DNA of 64,000 nucleotides from Anaeromyxobacter diazotrophicus. GTDB taxonomy: Bacteria > Myxococcota > Myxococcia > Myxococcales > Anaeromyxobacteraceae. How positions within the stretch are numbered: position 1 is the stretch's first letter; each line of letters starts with the position of its first letter. A program made the translations under genes and the position numbers. The notes beneath the pieces are model-generated. The model was not told the origin of the DNA. It did no database searches and worked only from the letters and a program-made list of their open reading frames with translations. The stretch lies in NCBI RefSeq assembly GCF_013340205.1, contig NZ_BJTG01000001.1:558001-622000 (forward strand), in the 5' to 3' direction. This document shows, piece after piece, positions 10,123 to 19,158 of the stretch.

Positions 10123-11607
10123 TCAGAGGCTGACGCGGAGCGCCAGCCCGACGTCGAAGAGCTGCGCCCCGAACCCCGGCGTCACCTCGGCCCCGGCCAC
10201 CGTCTGGGCCGGGATGGCGAGGCGGAACTCGCCCGCGGCGCGCCCGTAGTGCGCCTGCCCGTACGCCTCGAGGCGCAGGTAGGTGAGGAGCAGCACGCTG
10301 TAGTCGAGGCGGGTGACGAAGCTCCGGTCGGAGAGGTTTCCCAGCGTCGAGAGGATGAAGGTGGTGTTGTTCCACGCCCCGGGGTTCGGGAGGTGGAAGT
10401 ACACGCCCGCGTAGTGCTGGCCCACGTAGAACGGCGCGAACGCGCCGTTGGCGATGAGCCACGGGTAGATGGCGGGGTCGGCGTAGCCGAGGCGGTTCCA
10501 GAAGTACTCGGCGCCCACCTCGAACATGTCCTCGTCGCTGTACTTGTGCTGCCAGCGCACCCCGCCCGTCACCTGCGGCGTGAGGCCGGACGGCTCGTAC
10601 CCCTCGTAGCGGACGGCGAGGTCCGCGCCCGCGGGCGCGGCCGGCCGGGGGCGGTACACCGGCAGCTCGCTCCCGGTCTTGAGCGCCGCCTCGGCGTAGA
10701 AGTCGAGGTCGAGAACCCCGGCCGAGGCGTCCACCGCGAAGCGGGGCTTGTGGCCGCGCTGCACCACCGCCCCCAGGCCGACCTCGGAGGGGCCGAGCAC
10801 GATCTCGGCGCGCGCCGCGCCGCCCACGCCGCCCAGGCGCTGCGAGTCGCGCGCGGAGGTGGCGGCGGCGGGCAGGCCGGAGGTGCCCGGCGCCAGCGCG
10901 CCGGTGGCGGCCGAGCTGGTGAGCGGCTCGAGGATCGCCATCCCGTAGAAGTTCCAGCCCTGCCGCTCCCACGGCAGGTGGACCTTCACCATGGTGGTGC
11001 CGGTGCGCTGGTCGAAGACGGCCAGCGGGTCGCGCCGCACCGCGTGGAGGTAGTCGGTGGGGTTCCAGAAGCGGCCCGTCCCCCACTTCACGTGCTGCCG
11101 GCCCACCGTGAAGAAGGCGGTGTGCTCGGCGTCGAAGCGCAGCCAGAGCTGGTCGAGCAGCACCTGCGGGTTCGGCGGCGGGGCCGTCCCCAGGACGCCG
11201 GGGGCGCTGGGGTCGAGGGTCGGGTCGAACTGCATGCGGCCGAGGACGAACGCCCGGACCCGGTCGTTCGGCCGGGCGTCCAGGTACACGTCGGTCAGCG
11301 CCGGCGCGGTGAAGAGCCAGCGGGAGGGCGGATCGCCCTCGCGGGCGAAGAGGAAGCTGCGCAGGTAGAGCTGGCCGCCGAGCTGCAAGGGGTTCTCGGT
11401 GCGGCCCAGCACGCCGGCCACGCGCTCCTCGGCGGGCTCGCCCGGCGCGGCGCGCGGCGCGGGGGCGGCAGGGGTGGGCTCGGCGGGCTTCGCCTCCTCG
11501 GGCGGCTTCGGCGGCGCGCCGAACAGGTCCGCCTCGCTCGGACGGTCCTGGGCGGCGGCGGGGGCGGCGAGGCTGAGAAGCAGCAGCGCGAGGCTTGCGG
11601 GTTTCAC
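10123..11607 (-). CDS. outer-membrane porin-like protein of an export operon
   Basis: A 494-residue protein with a signal peptide (start GTG at 11607; VKPASLALLLLSLAAPAAAQ) followed by a Pro/Ala-rich linker and a long region of alternating strands with many aromatic girdle residues, ending VSL. This is the look of a beta-barrel. I do not recognise the family for certain; DUF1302-like or carbohydrate-porin-like are possible. It is the last gene of the operon that begins at 16872, after two FtsX-type permeases and a LolA-like protein, so it probably forms the outer-membrane end of that system. Its ribosome site (GAGAGGGGG) is provided by a palindromic repeat, and a hexanucleotide repeat lies further upstream. 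Confidence 0.72.
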   Translation of the reverse strand: MKPASLALLLLSLAAPAAAQDRPSEADLFGAPPKPPEEAKPAEPTPAAPAPRAAPGEPAEERVAGVLGRTENPLQLGGQLYLRSFLFAREGDPPSRWLFTAPALTDVYLDARPNDRVRAFVLGRMQFDPTLDPSAPGVLGTAPPPNPQVLLDQLWLRFDAEHTAFFTVGRQHVKWGTGRFWNPTDYLHAVRRDPLAVFDQRTGTTMVKVHLPWERQGWNFYGMAILEPLTSSAATGALAPGTSGLPAAATSARDSQRLGGVGGAARAEIVLGPSEVGLGAVVQRGHKPRFAVDASAGVLDLDFYAEAALKTGSELPVYRPRPAAPAGADLAVRYEGYEPSGLTPQVTGGVRWQHKYSDEDMFEVGAEYFWNRLGYADPAIYPWLIANGAFAPFYVGQHYAGVYFHLPNPGAWNNTTFILSTLGNLSDRSFVTRLDYSVLLLTYLRLEAYGQAHYGRAAGEFRLAIPAQTVAGAEVTPGFGAQLFDVGLALRVSL

Positions 11608-11616
11608 GTGGCGACG

Positions 11617-11655
11617 CCCCCTCTCCCCGGCCCTCTCCCCCGGCGGGGGAGAGAG
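11617..11655. repeat. CCCTCTCCCC palindromic element
   Basis: CTCTCCCCC at 11633-11641 and GGGGGAGAG at 11645-11653 are perfect 9-base inverted arms around a 3-base loop, with an extra CCCTCTCCCC-like half at 11617-11629. The same motif occurs at 47481-47512 and 47630-47668, with a half copy near 45620. It lies directly in front of the GTG at 11607 and contributes that gene's purine-rich ribosome site. Confidence 0.7.
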
Positions 11656-11667
11656 AGATGAAACCCG

Positions 11668-11742
11668 GACCTCGACCTCGACTGCGACCTCGACCTCGAC
11701 CTCGACCTCGGCTGCGACCTCGGCTGCAACTGCGACTGCGAC
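11668..11742. repeat. hexanucleotide tandem repeat (GACCTC)n
   Basis: About twelve units of GACCTC with variants GACTGC, GGCTGC and GACTGC run from 11668 to 11742, starting just beyond the stop codon of the LolA-like gene. A second array of the same unit length and about the same size lies at 57996-58067, also immediately after a stop codon. Unit length six means that changes in copy number would not shift a reading frame. Confidence 0.85.
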
Positions 11743-11743
11743 G

Positions 11744-12523
11744 CTACCGGCTCTTCGATTCGAGCCAGGCCTTCGTGAACATGTTGGCATCCAGCGCGCG
11801 CAGATCGACCTGCCGGATGAGGATGAGCGTGGAGTTGGCCTTCTCCACCTCGTCGTAGAACCGCATCTCCTCCGGGAACCAGACGTCCGCGCCCTTCGAC
11901 TCGGAGAAGACCTTCTTCCACTTGGGGTAATAGCTCGTCCGCATGAGCCGGCCGGAGAGGGCCAGCTCCTGCCGCTTCAGCACGTTCCCGGTGGCGGCGT
12001 CGATCCAGAGCCGGATGCGGGGAAAGGCGACGTCCACGCCCGGCCGAACGTCGAGCAGGAGCTTGTGCGCCGTGTACGCGCCCAGCTTCTCGTCGCCCTC
12101 CCACTTCGCGGTGTACTCCTCCGCCAGGCGCGACTCGTCGAGGTCGCCGCGCCGCGTGTCGGTGCCGCCGATGCGCTCGCGCTCGGTGCGCCGCTCCCAT
12201 CGGCCGGTGGCGGGGTCGTACAACCAGAGGTTCTTGTCGAGGCGCAGGTACCCCTTCCCCGCCTCGCTCTTCGGACGCGTGAAGAGGAGCATGAGCTTCT
12301 CCTCCGCTTCGCGCCGGTAGACTACGAGATCGTAGACGACGTCCGTCTTGTCCTTCTCCTTCGCCTCCATGTAGCAGAGCGCCTTGTAGTCGCCCGAGCT
12401 GTGCTGCCGCTGGTCGACGAGCTTCACCAGCGCGTCGGTCTCCGGCTGGGTGAGGGCGGCGGCCGGCAGGCCCAGGGCCAGGGCGAGCGTGGCGGCGGCG
12501 GCGCGGAGGGTGCTGGGCGTCAT
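11744..12523 (-). CDS. outer-membrane lipoprotein-sorting (LolA/LppX-like) protein
   Basis: A 259-residue periplasmic protein with a signal peptide (cleavage near LGLPAAA). The body has the pattern of proteins annotated as outer-membrane lipoprotein-sorting proteins: YDLVVYRREAEEKLMLLFTRPKSEAGKGYLR, an aromatic LWLYDPATGRW block, and LWIDAATGNVLKRQELALSG. These fold as an unclosed barrel that carries lipids or lipoproteins across the periplasm. It lies 7 bases after an FtsX-like permease gene and ahead of an outer-membrane protein gene, so a periplasmic shuttle role between the two is a reasonable inference. Its cargo is unknown. It is not the classical LolA of the essential Lol pathway. Confidence 0.8.
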   Translation of the reverse strand: MTPSTLRAAAATLALALGLPAAALTQPETDALVKLVDQRQHSSGDYKALCYMEAKEKDKTDVVYDLVVYRREAEEKLMLLFTRPKSEAGKGYLRLDKNLWLYDPATGRWERRTERERIGGTDTRRGDLDESRLAEEYTAKWEGDEKLGAYTAHKLLLDVRPGVDVAFPRIRLWIDAATGNVLKRQELALSGRLMRTSYYPKWKKVFSESKGADVWFPEEMRFYDEVEKANSTLILIRQVDLRALDANMFTKAWLESKSR

Positions 12524-12530
12524 GGCGTGC

Positions 12531-13838
12531 TCATCCGATGTGGTGCATGGCGGTGACCGGCCGGAGCCGCGCCGCGTGGAAGGCGGGGAGGAGCGCGGCG
12601 AGCGTGGTCACCGCTGCCACGAAGAGGACGTCCTCCAGCACGGCCTTCGCCTGGACCGCCAGGGTGAGGTGCTGCTGCATGAGGAACATCTGGACGCTCT
12701 CCGGCACCGCCAGGTGCGCCGCGTCCACGGCCGCGCAGAGCGCGACGCCGGCGACCGCCCCCGCCACCGTGCCGCAGAGCCCGAGCAGCGCCGCCTCCAG
12801 CAGGAAGAGCCACAGCACCTTCCGGCGCTGCATCCCGATGGCGCGCAGGGTCCCGATCTCGCGGGTCCGCTCGCGGATGGCGATGGCGAGCGTGTTGAGG
12901 ATGCCGACCACCACGATGACGAGCAGGATGAAGATGAGCACCCCGGTGAGGCCCAGGATGGCCTTCAGGATCCAGGAGAGGAAGGTCATCTCGTCCTCCC
13001 AGGTCGTGACGTCGAGCTTCTGCCCGGTCCAGTCCTCGGCGTTGACCTTGGCGAACAGCTTCTCCCAGTAAGGGCGCGGGTCGGGGTCCATGACCCGGTA
13101 GCCGGCCTGGGCGAGGCCGCTGCGCAGCCGCGCCGCCACCTGCGAGTCCCGGGCCGGCTCCTTGAGGTAGAGATGGATGGCGCCGGTCGTGGTGTCGTTG
13201 AGCTGGTACAGCCGCCGCAGGGTCTCGGCCGGCATGAAGGCGCTGAACGAGGAGAGGATGCCGATGTTCCGCGCGACGGCCGCCACCCGCAGGTCGGCCG
13301 TGTTGTTGACGCCGCGCGCGGTCGGGGCCGAGAGCGTCACGACGTCGCCCACCTGAACCTCCAGCTTCCGCGCCTGGTCCTCGAAGAGCAAGAGCGTGTT
13401 CGGCTGCGCCAGCTCGCCCAGGTCCCCCTCCTTCACCTGGATCATCCGGCGAAAGGCGACCTCCTGGGCGATGTCGACCCCGCCCAGGACGAGGTCCATC
13501 GAGGCGCGTTCGGACACGCCCTTCGCCCAGCCGCGCACGCGCACCGTGAAGTAGTCGAGCTCCGGCACCAGCCGGCGCGTGTCCGCCAGCACTCGGGGGT
13601 AGTCGCTGACGAGCGGGGCCGAGGTGCCGGAGGTGACCTTGTAGAAGCCGCCCACGTTGACGTGGCCGGTCATGAGAGTGGTGGCCGACTCGAGCATGGC
13701 CGAGCGCATCCCCTGCGTGAGCCCGCCCATCACGACCAGCAGGAGCGTGACGGTCGCGATGGCGCCGCCGAGCAGGAGGTTGCGCTTCGTGTGCTTGAGG
13801 AGGTTGCGGCCGGCGATCTGGAGGTCGACGAGGATCAT
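12531..13838 (-). CDS. FtsX/MacB-type ABC transporter permease (second of two)
   Basis: A 435-residue inner-membrane permease. It has one transmembrane segment near the N-terminus (LLLGGAIATVTLLLVVMGGL), a periplasmic domain of about 240 residues, then three transmembrane segments in the C-terminal FtsX domain, which includes the typical IAIRERTREIGTLRAIGMQRRKV cytoplasmic loop. Family members do not move substrates through a channel but work by mechanotransmission, extracting lipoproteins or driving efflux. It starts 3 bases after the stop of the first permease, so the pair is likely a heterodimer partnered with the ATPase encoded upstream, as LolC/LolE with LolD. The substrate is unknown. 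Confidence 0.88.
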   Translation of the reverse strand: MILVDLQIAGRNLLKHTKRNLLLGGAIATVTLLLVVMGGLTQGMRSAMLESATTLMTGHVNVGGFYKVTSGTSAPLVSDYPRVLADTRRLVPELDYFTVRVRGWAKGVSERASMDLVLGGVDIAQEVAFRRMIQVKEGDLGELAQPNTLLLFEDQARKLEVQVGDVVTLSAPTARGVNNTADLRVAAVARNIGILSSFSAFMPAETLRRLYQLNDTTTGAIHLYLKEPARDSQVAARLRSGLAQAGYRVMDPDPRPYWEKLFAKVNAEDWTGQKLDVTTWEDEMTFLSWILKAILGLTGVLIFILLVIVVVGILNTLAIAIRERTREIGTLRAIGMQRRKVLWLFLLEAALLGLCGTVAGAVAGVALCAAVDAAHLAVPESVQMFLMQQHLTLAVQAKAVLEDVLFVAAVTTLAALLPAFHAARLRPVTAMHHIG

Positions 13839-13841
13839 GGG

Positions 13842-15965
13842 CTAGTCGTCCGACTGCATCGCCTCGAGCGGCGTGACGCGGGTGGCGATGAGCGCTGGGT
13901 AGATGCCGGAGAGGACGCTCACCACCATCACGATGAGGAGCGAGACGGCCAGGCTGGCGGTGCCGAGGGTGGGGACGAGGCTCGGGCCCGAGTAGAAGAA
14001 GTACAGCTGATCGTTCGTGGCCGGGATGCCACCGCGCGCCCGGATGAGCCACACCACCGCCGCCCCCAGGGCGGCGCCGGCCGCCCCGAAGGCGAGGCCG
14101 ACCACCGTCGTCTCGAGCAGCAGCATGGACAGCACGAACCGCTTCTGCGCGCCGATGGCGCGGATGGTCCCGATCTCCTTCACCCGCTGCAGGGTGGCCA
14201 TCACCATAGCGTTGTTGATGACGACGAGCGCGACCGCGAAGATGATGAAGACGGCGGTGTAGAGGATGATGCGCGCCAGCGAGACGAACTGGCCCACCAT
14301 GCCAGACGCCTGCTGCCAGTCCACCACCTTCATCTTCATGCCCGCCGCGCCCAGGGCGGCCTTCACCTCGCGCATCGTCTCGCGCAGCCGGCCCGGATCG
14401 CGCAGGGTCACCGCGGCGTTGAGCGCCACCCCTGCGTCGATCTCGGCCTGCGTGTAGACGCGGCCGAAGAGCTCGTCGTCGACCTGCTTCTTGGCCACGC
14501 CCGCCAGCTCCGGATCCTCGATGCGGACCGCCTGCGCCTGCTCGGCCTCCGCCGGCGCGGCTCCGAAGAGCTCCGCCTCGGCGGCGTCGCGCGAGATGTC
14601 GCGGGCCCCCACGCCCTGCTTGATGGCGCGGATCTCGGCCGCCTTCTCGGCGGTCACGTAGCCGTACAGGTCACGCCAGGAGACGAGGTCCATGAGGCTC
14701 ATGATCCCGGCCAGCGCCGACTTCTCCAGCCCGCGGAACTCGGCGAAGCCGTAGACCTTCACGTTGACCGAGCTCATGTAGCCCGACTTGGACGGCGCCT
14801 TGATGGTGATGGTGTCGCCCACCCGCACCATGTAGAGCTGCAGCAAGGGCGCCAGCCGGTCGTAGAAGATGGCGTAGCGCGCGTCGAAGTTGGCGTCGTC
14901 GGTCGTGAAGAGCTCGACCAGCAGGTCGTGCAGGTCGGTCTTCGAGGAGCCGAGCGCCTGCCGGAGGCGGGCCGCCGCCTCTTCGGCCTGCATGGGATCG
15001 AGCTGGAGCAGGATGTCGCGCGTCGCGGTCTGGTTCTCCTTCACCCAGCGCTGAAGCTCCTCGTCCCGGGCGATGCGTCCGTGCTGTACGTGCAGCGCGT
15101 CCCGGATCTTGTCGAGCCGGCGCGCCGTCTTGAGCTTGAGCCAGTCCTCCGCGTAGAGCTTGCCGAGGAGGATGCCGCGCTGCCCCTTCGGCACCGGCGT
15201 GCCCTCCACGATCCGCATCCGGTCGAACGCCTGCTGGTAGGCGTCGAGATCGGTGCCGGCGTAGCGGATGAACGTGAAGCCGCCCGAGAGCGACTGCGGG
15301 GCGATGCGGTTCTCGAGGAACTCGAGGGCCGCCAGCGGGTCGGCGTCGAAGCCGGCCCAGAACCGGTCGTCCACCGCGCGGGCCAGGTCCTCGGTGTCGC
15401 GGGCGCGCTCCTTGATGAGCTTCTCGTCGGCGATGGCGCGCGCCTGTCGCAGCTCCTGCTGCAGCAGCGTCGCCATGCGGCGCACGTGCGCCTTGTGCGC
15501 CTCGTACCGCGCGGCGAGCTCCGGGGTCGCCTCGCCGGCCATCCGCCGGCGCACGTCGCCGCGCAGCTTCTCCAGCGCCACGTCGAACTCGTTCCCGGAG
15601 GAGATCATGGCCTGGTCGATCCCCATGGGCACGACGCTCTTCACGTTGGGGACCTTCTCCAGCACCGCCTTGAGCGCCGCGAAGTCCTGGATCGGCTCCA
15701 GCTGCGACTCGCCCATCATCCCGCCGTAGAGCGCCAGCTCGTCCTTGGAGCGTGCGTCGTAGACCTGGAGCTGGCCGGCCAGGCTGCCCTGGATGCTGCC
15801 GCGCATGCCTCGGTCGATGGTGTCGAGGAGCGAGCTCCCCACCACCACCAGCAAGGCCCCGAAGAGGATGATGCCGCCGACGATGAACGTCTTCGCGCGC
15901 GAGGCGAAGAGGTTGCGGAAGGCGATCTGGACCAGCACGCCCGCCGCGCCGGCGCGGGAGCGCAT
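13842..15965 (-). CDS. FtsX/MacB-type ABC transporter permease with enlarged periplasmic domain
   Basis: A 707-residue permease, about 300 residues longer than its neighbour and than LolC/E. Transmembrane segment 1 is near residues 27-50 (TFIVGGIILFGALLVVVGSSL). The extra length is a helical, charged periplasmic domain of about 480 residues (rich in Glu/Arg, for example ARYEAHKAHVRRMATLLQQEL), then come three C-terminal transmembrane segments with the VKEIGTIRAIGAQKRFVL loop of the FtsX domain. The start lies 1 base after the ATPase stop codon. The large soluble insert may bind the cargo or the LolA-like partner; that is inference. No frameshift is visible. Confidence 0.87.
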   Translation of the reverse strand: MRSRAGAAGVLVQIAFRNLFASRAKTFIVGGIILFGALLVVVGSSLLDTIDRGMRGSIQGSLAGQLQVYDARSKDELALYGGMMGESQLEPIQDFAALKAVLEKVPNVKSVVPMGIDQAMISSGNEFDVALEKLRGDVRRRMAGEATPELAARYEAHKAHVRRMATLLQQELRQARAIADEKLIKERARDTEDLARAVDDRFWAGFDADPLAALEFLENRIAPQSLSGGFTFIRYAGTDLDAYQQAFDRMRIVEGTPVPKGQRGILLGKLYAEDWLKLKTARRLDKIRDALHVQHGRIARDEELQRWVKENQTATRDILLQLDPMQAEEAAARLRQALGSSKTDLHDLLVELFTTDDANFDARYAIFYDRLAPLLQLYMVRVGDTITIKAPSKSGYMSSVNVKVYGFAEFRGLEKSALAGIMSLMDLVSWRDLYGYVTAEKAAEIRAIKQGVGARDISRDAAEAELFGAAPAEAEQAQAVRIEDPELAGVAKKQVDDELFGRVYTQAEIDAGVALNAAVTLRDPGRLRETMREVKAALGAAGMKMKVVDWQQASGMVGQFVSLARIILYTAVFIIFAVALVVINNAMVMATLQRVKEIGTIRAIGAQKRFVLSMLLLETTVVGLAFGAAGAALGAAVVWLIRARGGIPATNDQLYFFYSGPSLVPTLGTASLAVSLLIVMVVSVLSGIYPALIATRVTPLEAMQSDD

Positions 15966-15966
15966 C

Positions 15967-16680
<714 letters not shown>

Positions 16681-16689
16681 GAGCCGAGC

Positions 16690-16872
16690 CTACCCGTCCT
16701 GGCGCGCCAGCGCGACCGCGAATCCGCCCGGCTCCTCCTCCACCGCGTGCACCAGCCAGGGGCGGCAGCAGACCGGGCAGTCCTCCACGTAGGACTGCGC
16801 AGGACCGCCGCCGGGGTCGACGAAGATCGTCACCCACTCGCCGCAGTACGGACACTGGACCTCGGCATCCAC
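16690..16872 (-). CDS. CPXCG-motif cysteine-rich small protein
   Basis: A 60-residue protein starting at GTG 16872, which has AAGGGAG 6 bases before it. It contains CPYCGEW near the N-terminus and CPVCCRPW in the middle, the two knuckles of the CPXCG cysteine-rich family, which presumably bind one zinc or iron. Family members are widespread in proteobacteria and have no established function that I know of. It is the first gene of the minus-strand operon with the LolD-like ATPase and two permeases. Its start is only 24 bases from the divergent Smr-domain gene at 16897, so the two promoters must overlap the coding regions. Confidence 0.85.
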   Translation of the reverse strand: MDAEVQCPYCGEWVTIFVDPGGGPAQSYVEDCPVCCRPWLVHAVEEEPGGFAVALARQDG

Positions 16873-16896
16873 GCAGCGCTCCCTTATAGTTCGGAG

Positions 16897-17571
16897 GTGG
16901 CGAAGAAGCAGCGAGACGAGCCGTTCCACGCGCCCTTCGCGAAGCTGAAGGCGCGCGCGGCCCCGGCGCCCGCGCGCGCCGCCCGGCCGGCGCCTCCCCC
17001 GCCCCCGCCGTCCGCGCCGCCGCGCGAGGCGTCCGACGACGAGCTGTGGTCGCGGGCGGTGGCCGGGGTCGAGCGCCTCGCCGCCGGGCCCGCGCTCGCC
17101 GCGCCGCGGGTGCCGGCGCCGCCGGCCCAGAAGTTCTGGCACCCGGATCTCGACGCCCTGCGCGAGCTCGAGGCGCTCGTCTCGGGCGACGCGCCCTTCG
17201 ACCTCGCCGACACCGACGAGTTCATCGAGGGCCGGGTGCCCGGGCTCGACCCCGCCATCGTCCGCCGGCTGCGCCGCGGCGAGTTCGCGGTGCAGGGGCA
17301 CCTCGACCTGCACGGCCTGACGCGGGAGGAGGCCAAGGCGGCGGTGGACGGCTACCTCAAGCAGGCGCGCAGCGCCGGCAAGCGCTGCGTGCTCCTCGTC
17401 CACGGCCGCGGGCTGCACTCGAAGGACCAGGTCCCCATCCTGAAGGAGGCCGTGAAGACCTGGTTCGCGACCGCCCGCTTCGGCCGCCACGTGCTGGCCT
17501 TCGCCAGCGCGCGGCCGGTGGACGGCGGCGCGGGCGCGCTCTACGTGCTGCTCCGGCGCGCCGGGCGGTGA
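16897..17571 (+). CDS. Smr-domain protein
   Basis: A 224-residue protein. Residues 1-110 are a low-complexity Pro/Ala linker region. The C-terminal 95 residues are a Smr (small MutS-related) domain with LDLHGLTREEAKAAVDGYL and LLVHGRGLHSKDQVPILKEAV, the two conserved blocks DxHG and HGxG. Stand-alone Smr proteins have nuclease activity on DNA or RNA in several bacteria, and some act in ribosome rescue. The start is GTG at 16897; GGAG directly abuts it, too close for a normal ribosome site, and TATAGT lies 10 bases upstream, so a leaderless transcript is possible. No earlier in-frame start exists before a stop. Confidence 0.9.
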   Translation: MAKKQRDEPFHAPFAKLKARAAPAPARAARPAPPPPPPSAPPREASDDELWSRAVAGVERLAAGPALAAPRVPAPPAQKFWHPDLDALRELEALVSGDAPFDLADTDEFIEGRVPGLDPAIVRRLRRGEFAVQGHLDLHGLTREEAKAAVDGYLKQARSAGKRCVLLVHGRGLHSKDQVPILKEAVKTWFATARFGRHVLAFASARPVDGGAGALYVLLRRAGR

Positions 17572-17583
17572 CCCCTGACGCAC

Positions 17584-17616
17584 GAGCCCCGGCCGCCGTG
17601 GGGGCGACCGGGGCTC
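17584..17616. terminator. hairpin between convergent genes
   Basis: GAGCCCCGG at 17584-17592 and CCGGGGCTC at 17608-17616 are perfect 9-base inverted arms around a 15-base loop. The hairpin lies between the ends of the convergent Smr and porin genes, so it could stop transcription from both sides. There is no T-run, so intrinsic termination is not assured. Confidence 0.5.
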
Positions 17617-17644
17617 GGCGGCGCGACGGGCGGCGGGCCGGCCG

Positions 17645-19105
17645 TCAGTTGATGTAGTACTTCGCGGAGAAGTCGAGCCGCAGGTCGGAGCCCTTCGCGC
17701 CCGACCACGTCTCGCGCTCCGCCCAGATGCCCTCCACTCCGAGGTCCACGCCCTTCATCGGCGTGAAGATCGGGCCGAGGTGCCCCTGGTAGACCCACTT
17801 GTTGATCCCGAAGCGGCCGCCGTCGAGGCCGTTCGCCCGGGCGAAGTCGACGTAGTCGTTCTGGAAGTCGTGCGTCAGGCCCCCGACGAAGTTGACGCGC
17901 ACCCAGTCGGCCGCCTTGAGCTGGTAGCCGGCGATGACGCCGACGGCGCGCTCGGTCAGGATCTTCCCGGCCGCCGCGTCGTAGAAGGCGCCCTCGATGT
18001 AGTTGAGGTAGCGGCCGATGCCGTCGCCGCCGGTCACGCCGACGGTGAGCGTGTCGCCGGCGTCGCGCACCTTGTAGAGGACGCTCGCCGCGGCGCCCCA
18101 GCCGCGGGCCGAGGCGGTCGCGCCGGCGCCGTCGTCGATCCGGAGCTCCTGGGTCATGGCGCGGACGCTGACGGCGCCCCAGTCGAAGCTACGGTCCCAG
18201 CGGAGGACCGCGTCGGGGAGGCGCGAGAGGCTGGTCGTCACGATGGCGCCGGTGTGGTCGAGCAGGTAGCTGGACGAGTTCTCCAGGGCGACCGTGAAGG
18301 TGCCCCAGGTCTGGGTCGGGTAGCTGTAGCGGATCTGGGGCTGCCGGATGAAGGTGGAGCCGATGGGGCCGTTGAAGTCGACGGTCTCCGGGTAGTTGTC
18401 GACGTCCATGAAGGTGGACCAGGTCATGCCGGCGAGCAGCCCGCCGAACTGCCCGTAGGCCTGGCGCACGCGGAAGCCGTAGCTGCTCGTCGCCTGCTGC
18501 GTGACGATGTTCCGGGGCGAGCCGTACTGCGCGGTGTCGCCGGTGCGCGGCTCGTTGTTGAAGTCGCCCTCCAGCTTGACGGCGAGGAGGCCGAACCTGG
18601 TCGGCGTGCCCGCGTCGAGGCCGAGGCGCGAGGTGCGGGCGGTGAGGTAGTCGCGGTTCTTGCGCTGCGCGTCGGCGCCGCCGTCGAGGGGGAGGTAGGG
18701 GGCGAAGGTGGAGTAGTCGATGTCCGAGTTGTCGGCCCGGAACGCGTGGACCCAGTTCAGCTCGGCGAACCCGTAGAGGCGGAGCGAGATCTCGGTGCCG
18801 GGGACCCGGAAGCTGCCCGGGAGATCGCCCGCCACCACGGCGTCCTTCTGCTTCACCTCCAGCTCGTCGAGGCGGTCCTTCAGCTCGGCCAGCGCCGGCG
18901 CGGGGGCGGCCTCCGCCGTGGCGGGCGCCGGCGCGGCCGCCGCCGCGCGGCCCTTCATCGCCTGGAGCTCCTCCCGCAGGCTCTTCACCTCGGCGCGCAG
19001 CGTCTGGAGCTGCGCGTCGGGCTGGGCCGGCTCGGCGGCGGCGGCCACGCCGCCCAGCAGCAGGGCCGCGGTGGAGATGCTCATCAACGGTCGGTACATG
19101 CTCAC
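17645..19105 (-). CDS. DcaP-like outer-membrane porin
   Basis: A 486-residue protein with a signal peptide (cleavage near GGVAAAAEP), a coiled-coil region at about 30-100 (LQTLRAEVKSLREELQAMK and LKDRLDELEVKQ), then a barrel beginning LRLYGFAELNWVHAF. The coiled coil followed by a YGF-type first strand is the architecture of DcaP-family trimeric porins, which take up small acids and peptides. It follows the amino-acid ABC transporter genes by 53 bases on the same strand. It may therefore supply the outer-membrane step for the same solute. The C-terminus KYYIN ends in Asn instead of an aromatic residue, which is unusual for a porin. Confidence 0.82.
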   Translation of the reverse strand: MSMYRPLMSISTAALLLGGVAAAAEPAQPDAQLQTLRAEVKSLREELQAMKGRAAAAAPAPATAEAAPAPALAELKDRLDELEVKQKDAVVAGDLPGSFRVPGTEISLRLYGFAELNWVHAFRADNSDIDYSTFAPYLPLDGGADAQRKNRDYLTARTSRLGLDAGTPTRFGLLAVKLEGDFNNEPRTGDTAQYGSPRNIVTQQATSSYGFRVRQAYGQFGGLLAGMTWSTFMDVDNYPETVDFNGPIGSTFIRQPQIRYSYPTQTWGTFTVALENSSSYLLDHTGAIVTTSLSRLPDAVLRWDRSFDWGAVSVRAMTQELRIDDGAGATASARGWGAAASVLYKVRDAGDTLTVGVTGGDGIGRYLNYIEGAFYDAAAGKILTERAVGVIAGYQLKAADWVRVNFVGGLTHDFQNDYVDFARANGLDGGRFGINKWVYQGHLGPIFTPMKGVDLGVEGIWAERETWSGAKGSDLRLDFSAKYYIN

Positions 19106-19158
19106 GGTGTCTTCCCCTCTCGCTGGATGCGCCGGGCCGCGCCCGGGCTCTGGAGCCG

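Noticed and set aside
10123-11790. A longer outer-membrane protein beginning at 11790 and reading through the hexanucleotide repeat
   Set aside because: It would put Ala/Val/Glu repeats in front of a perfectly good signal peptide and overlap the end of the LolA-like gene. The GTG at 11607 with a purine-rich ribosome site is the better start.
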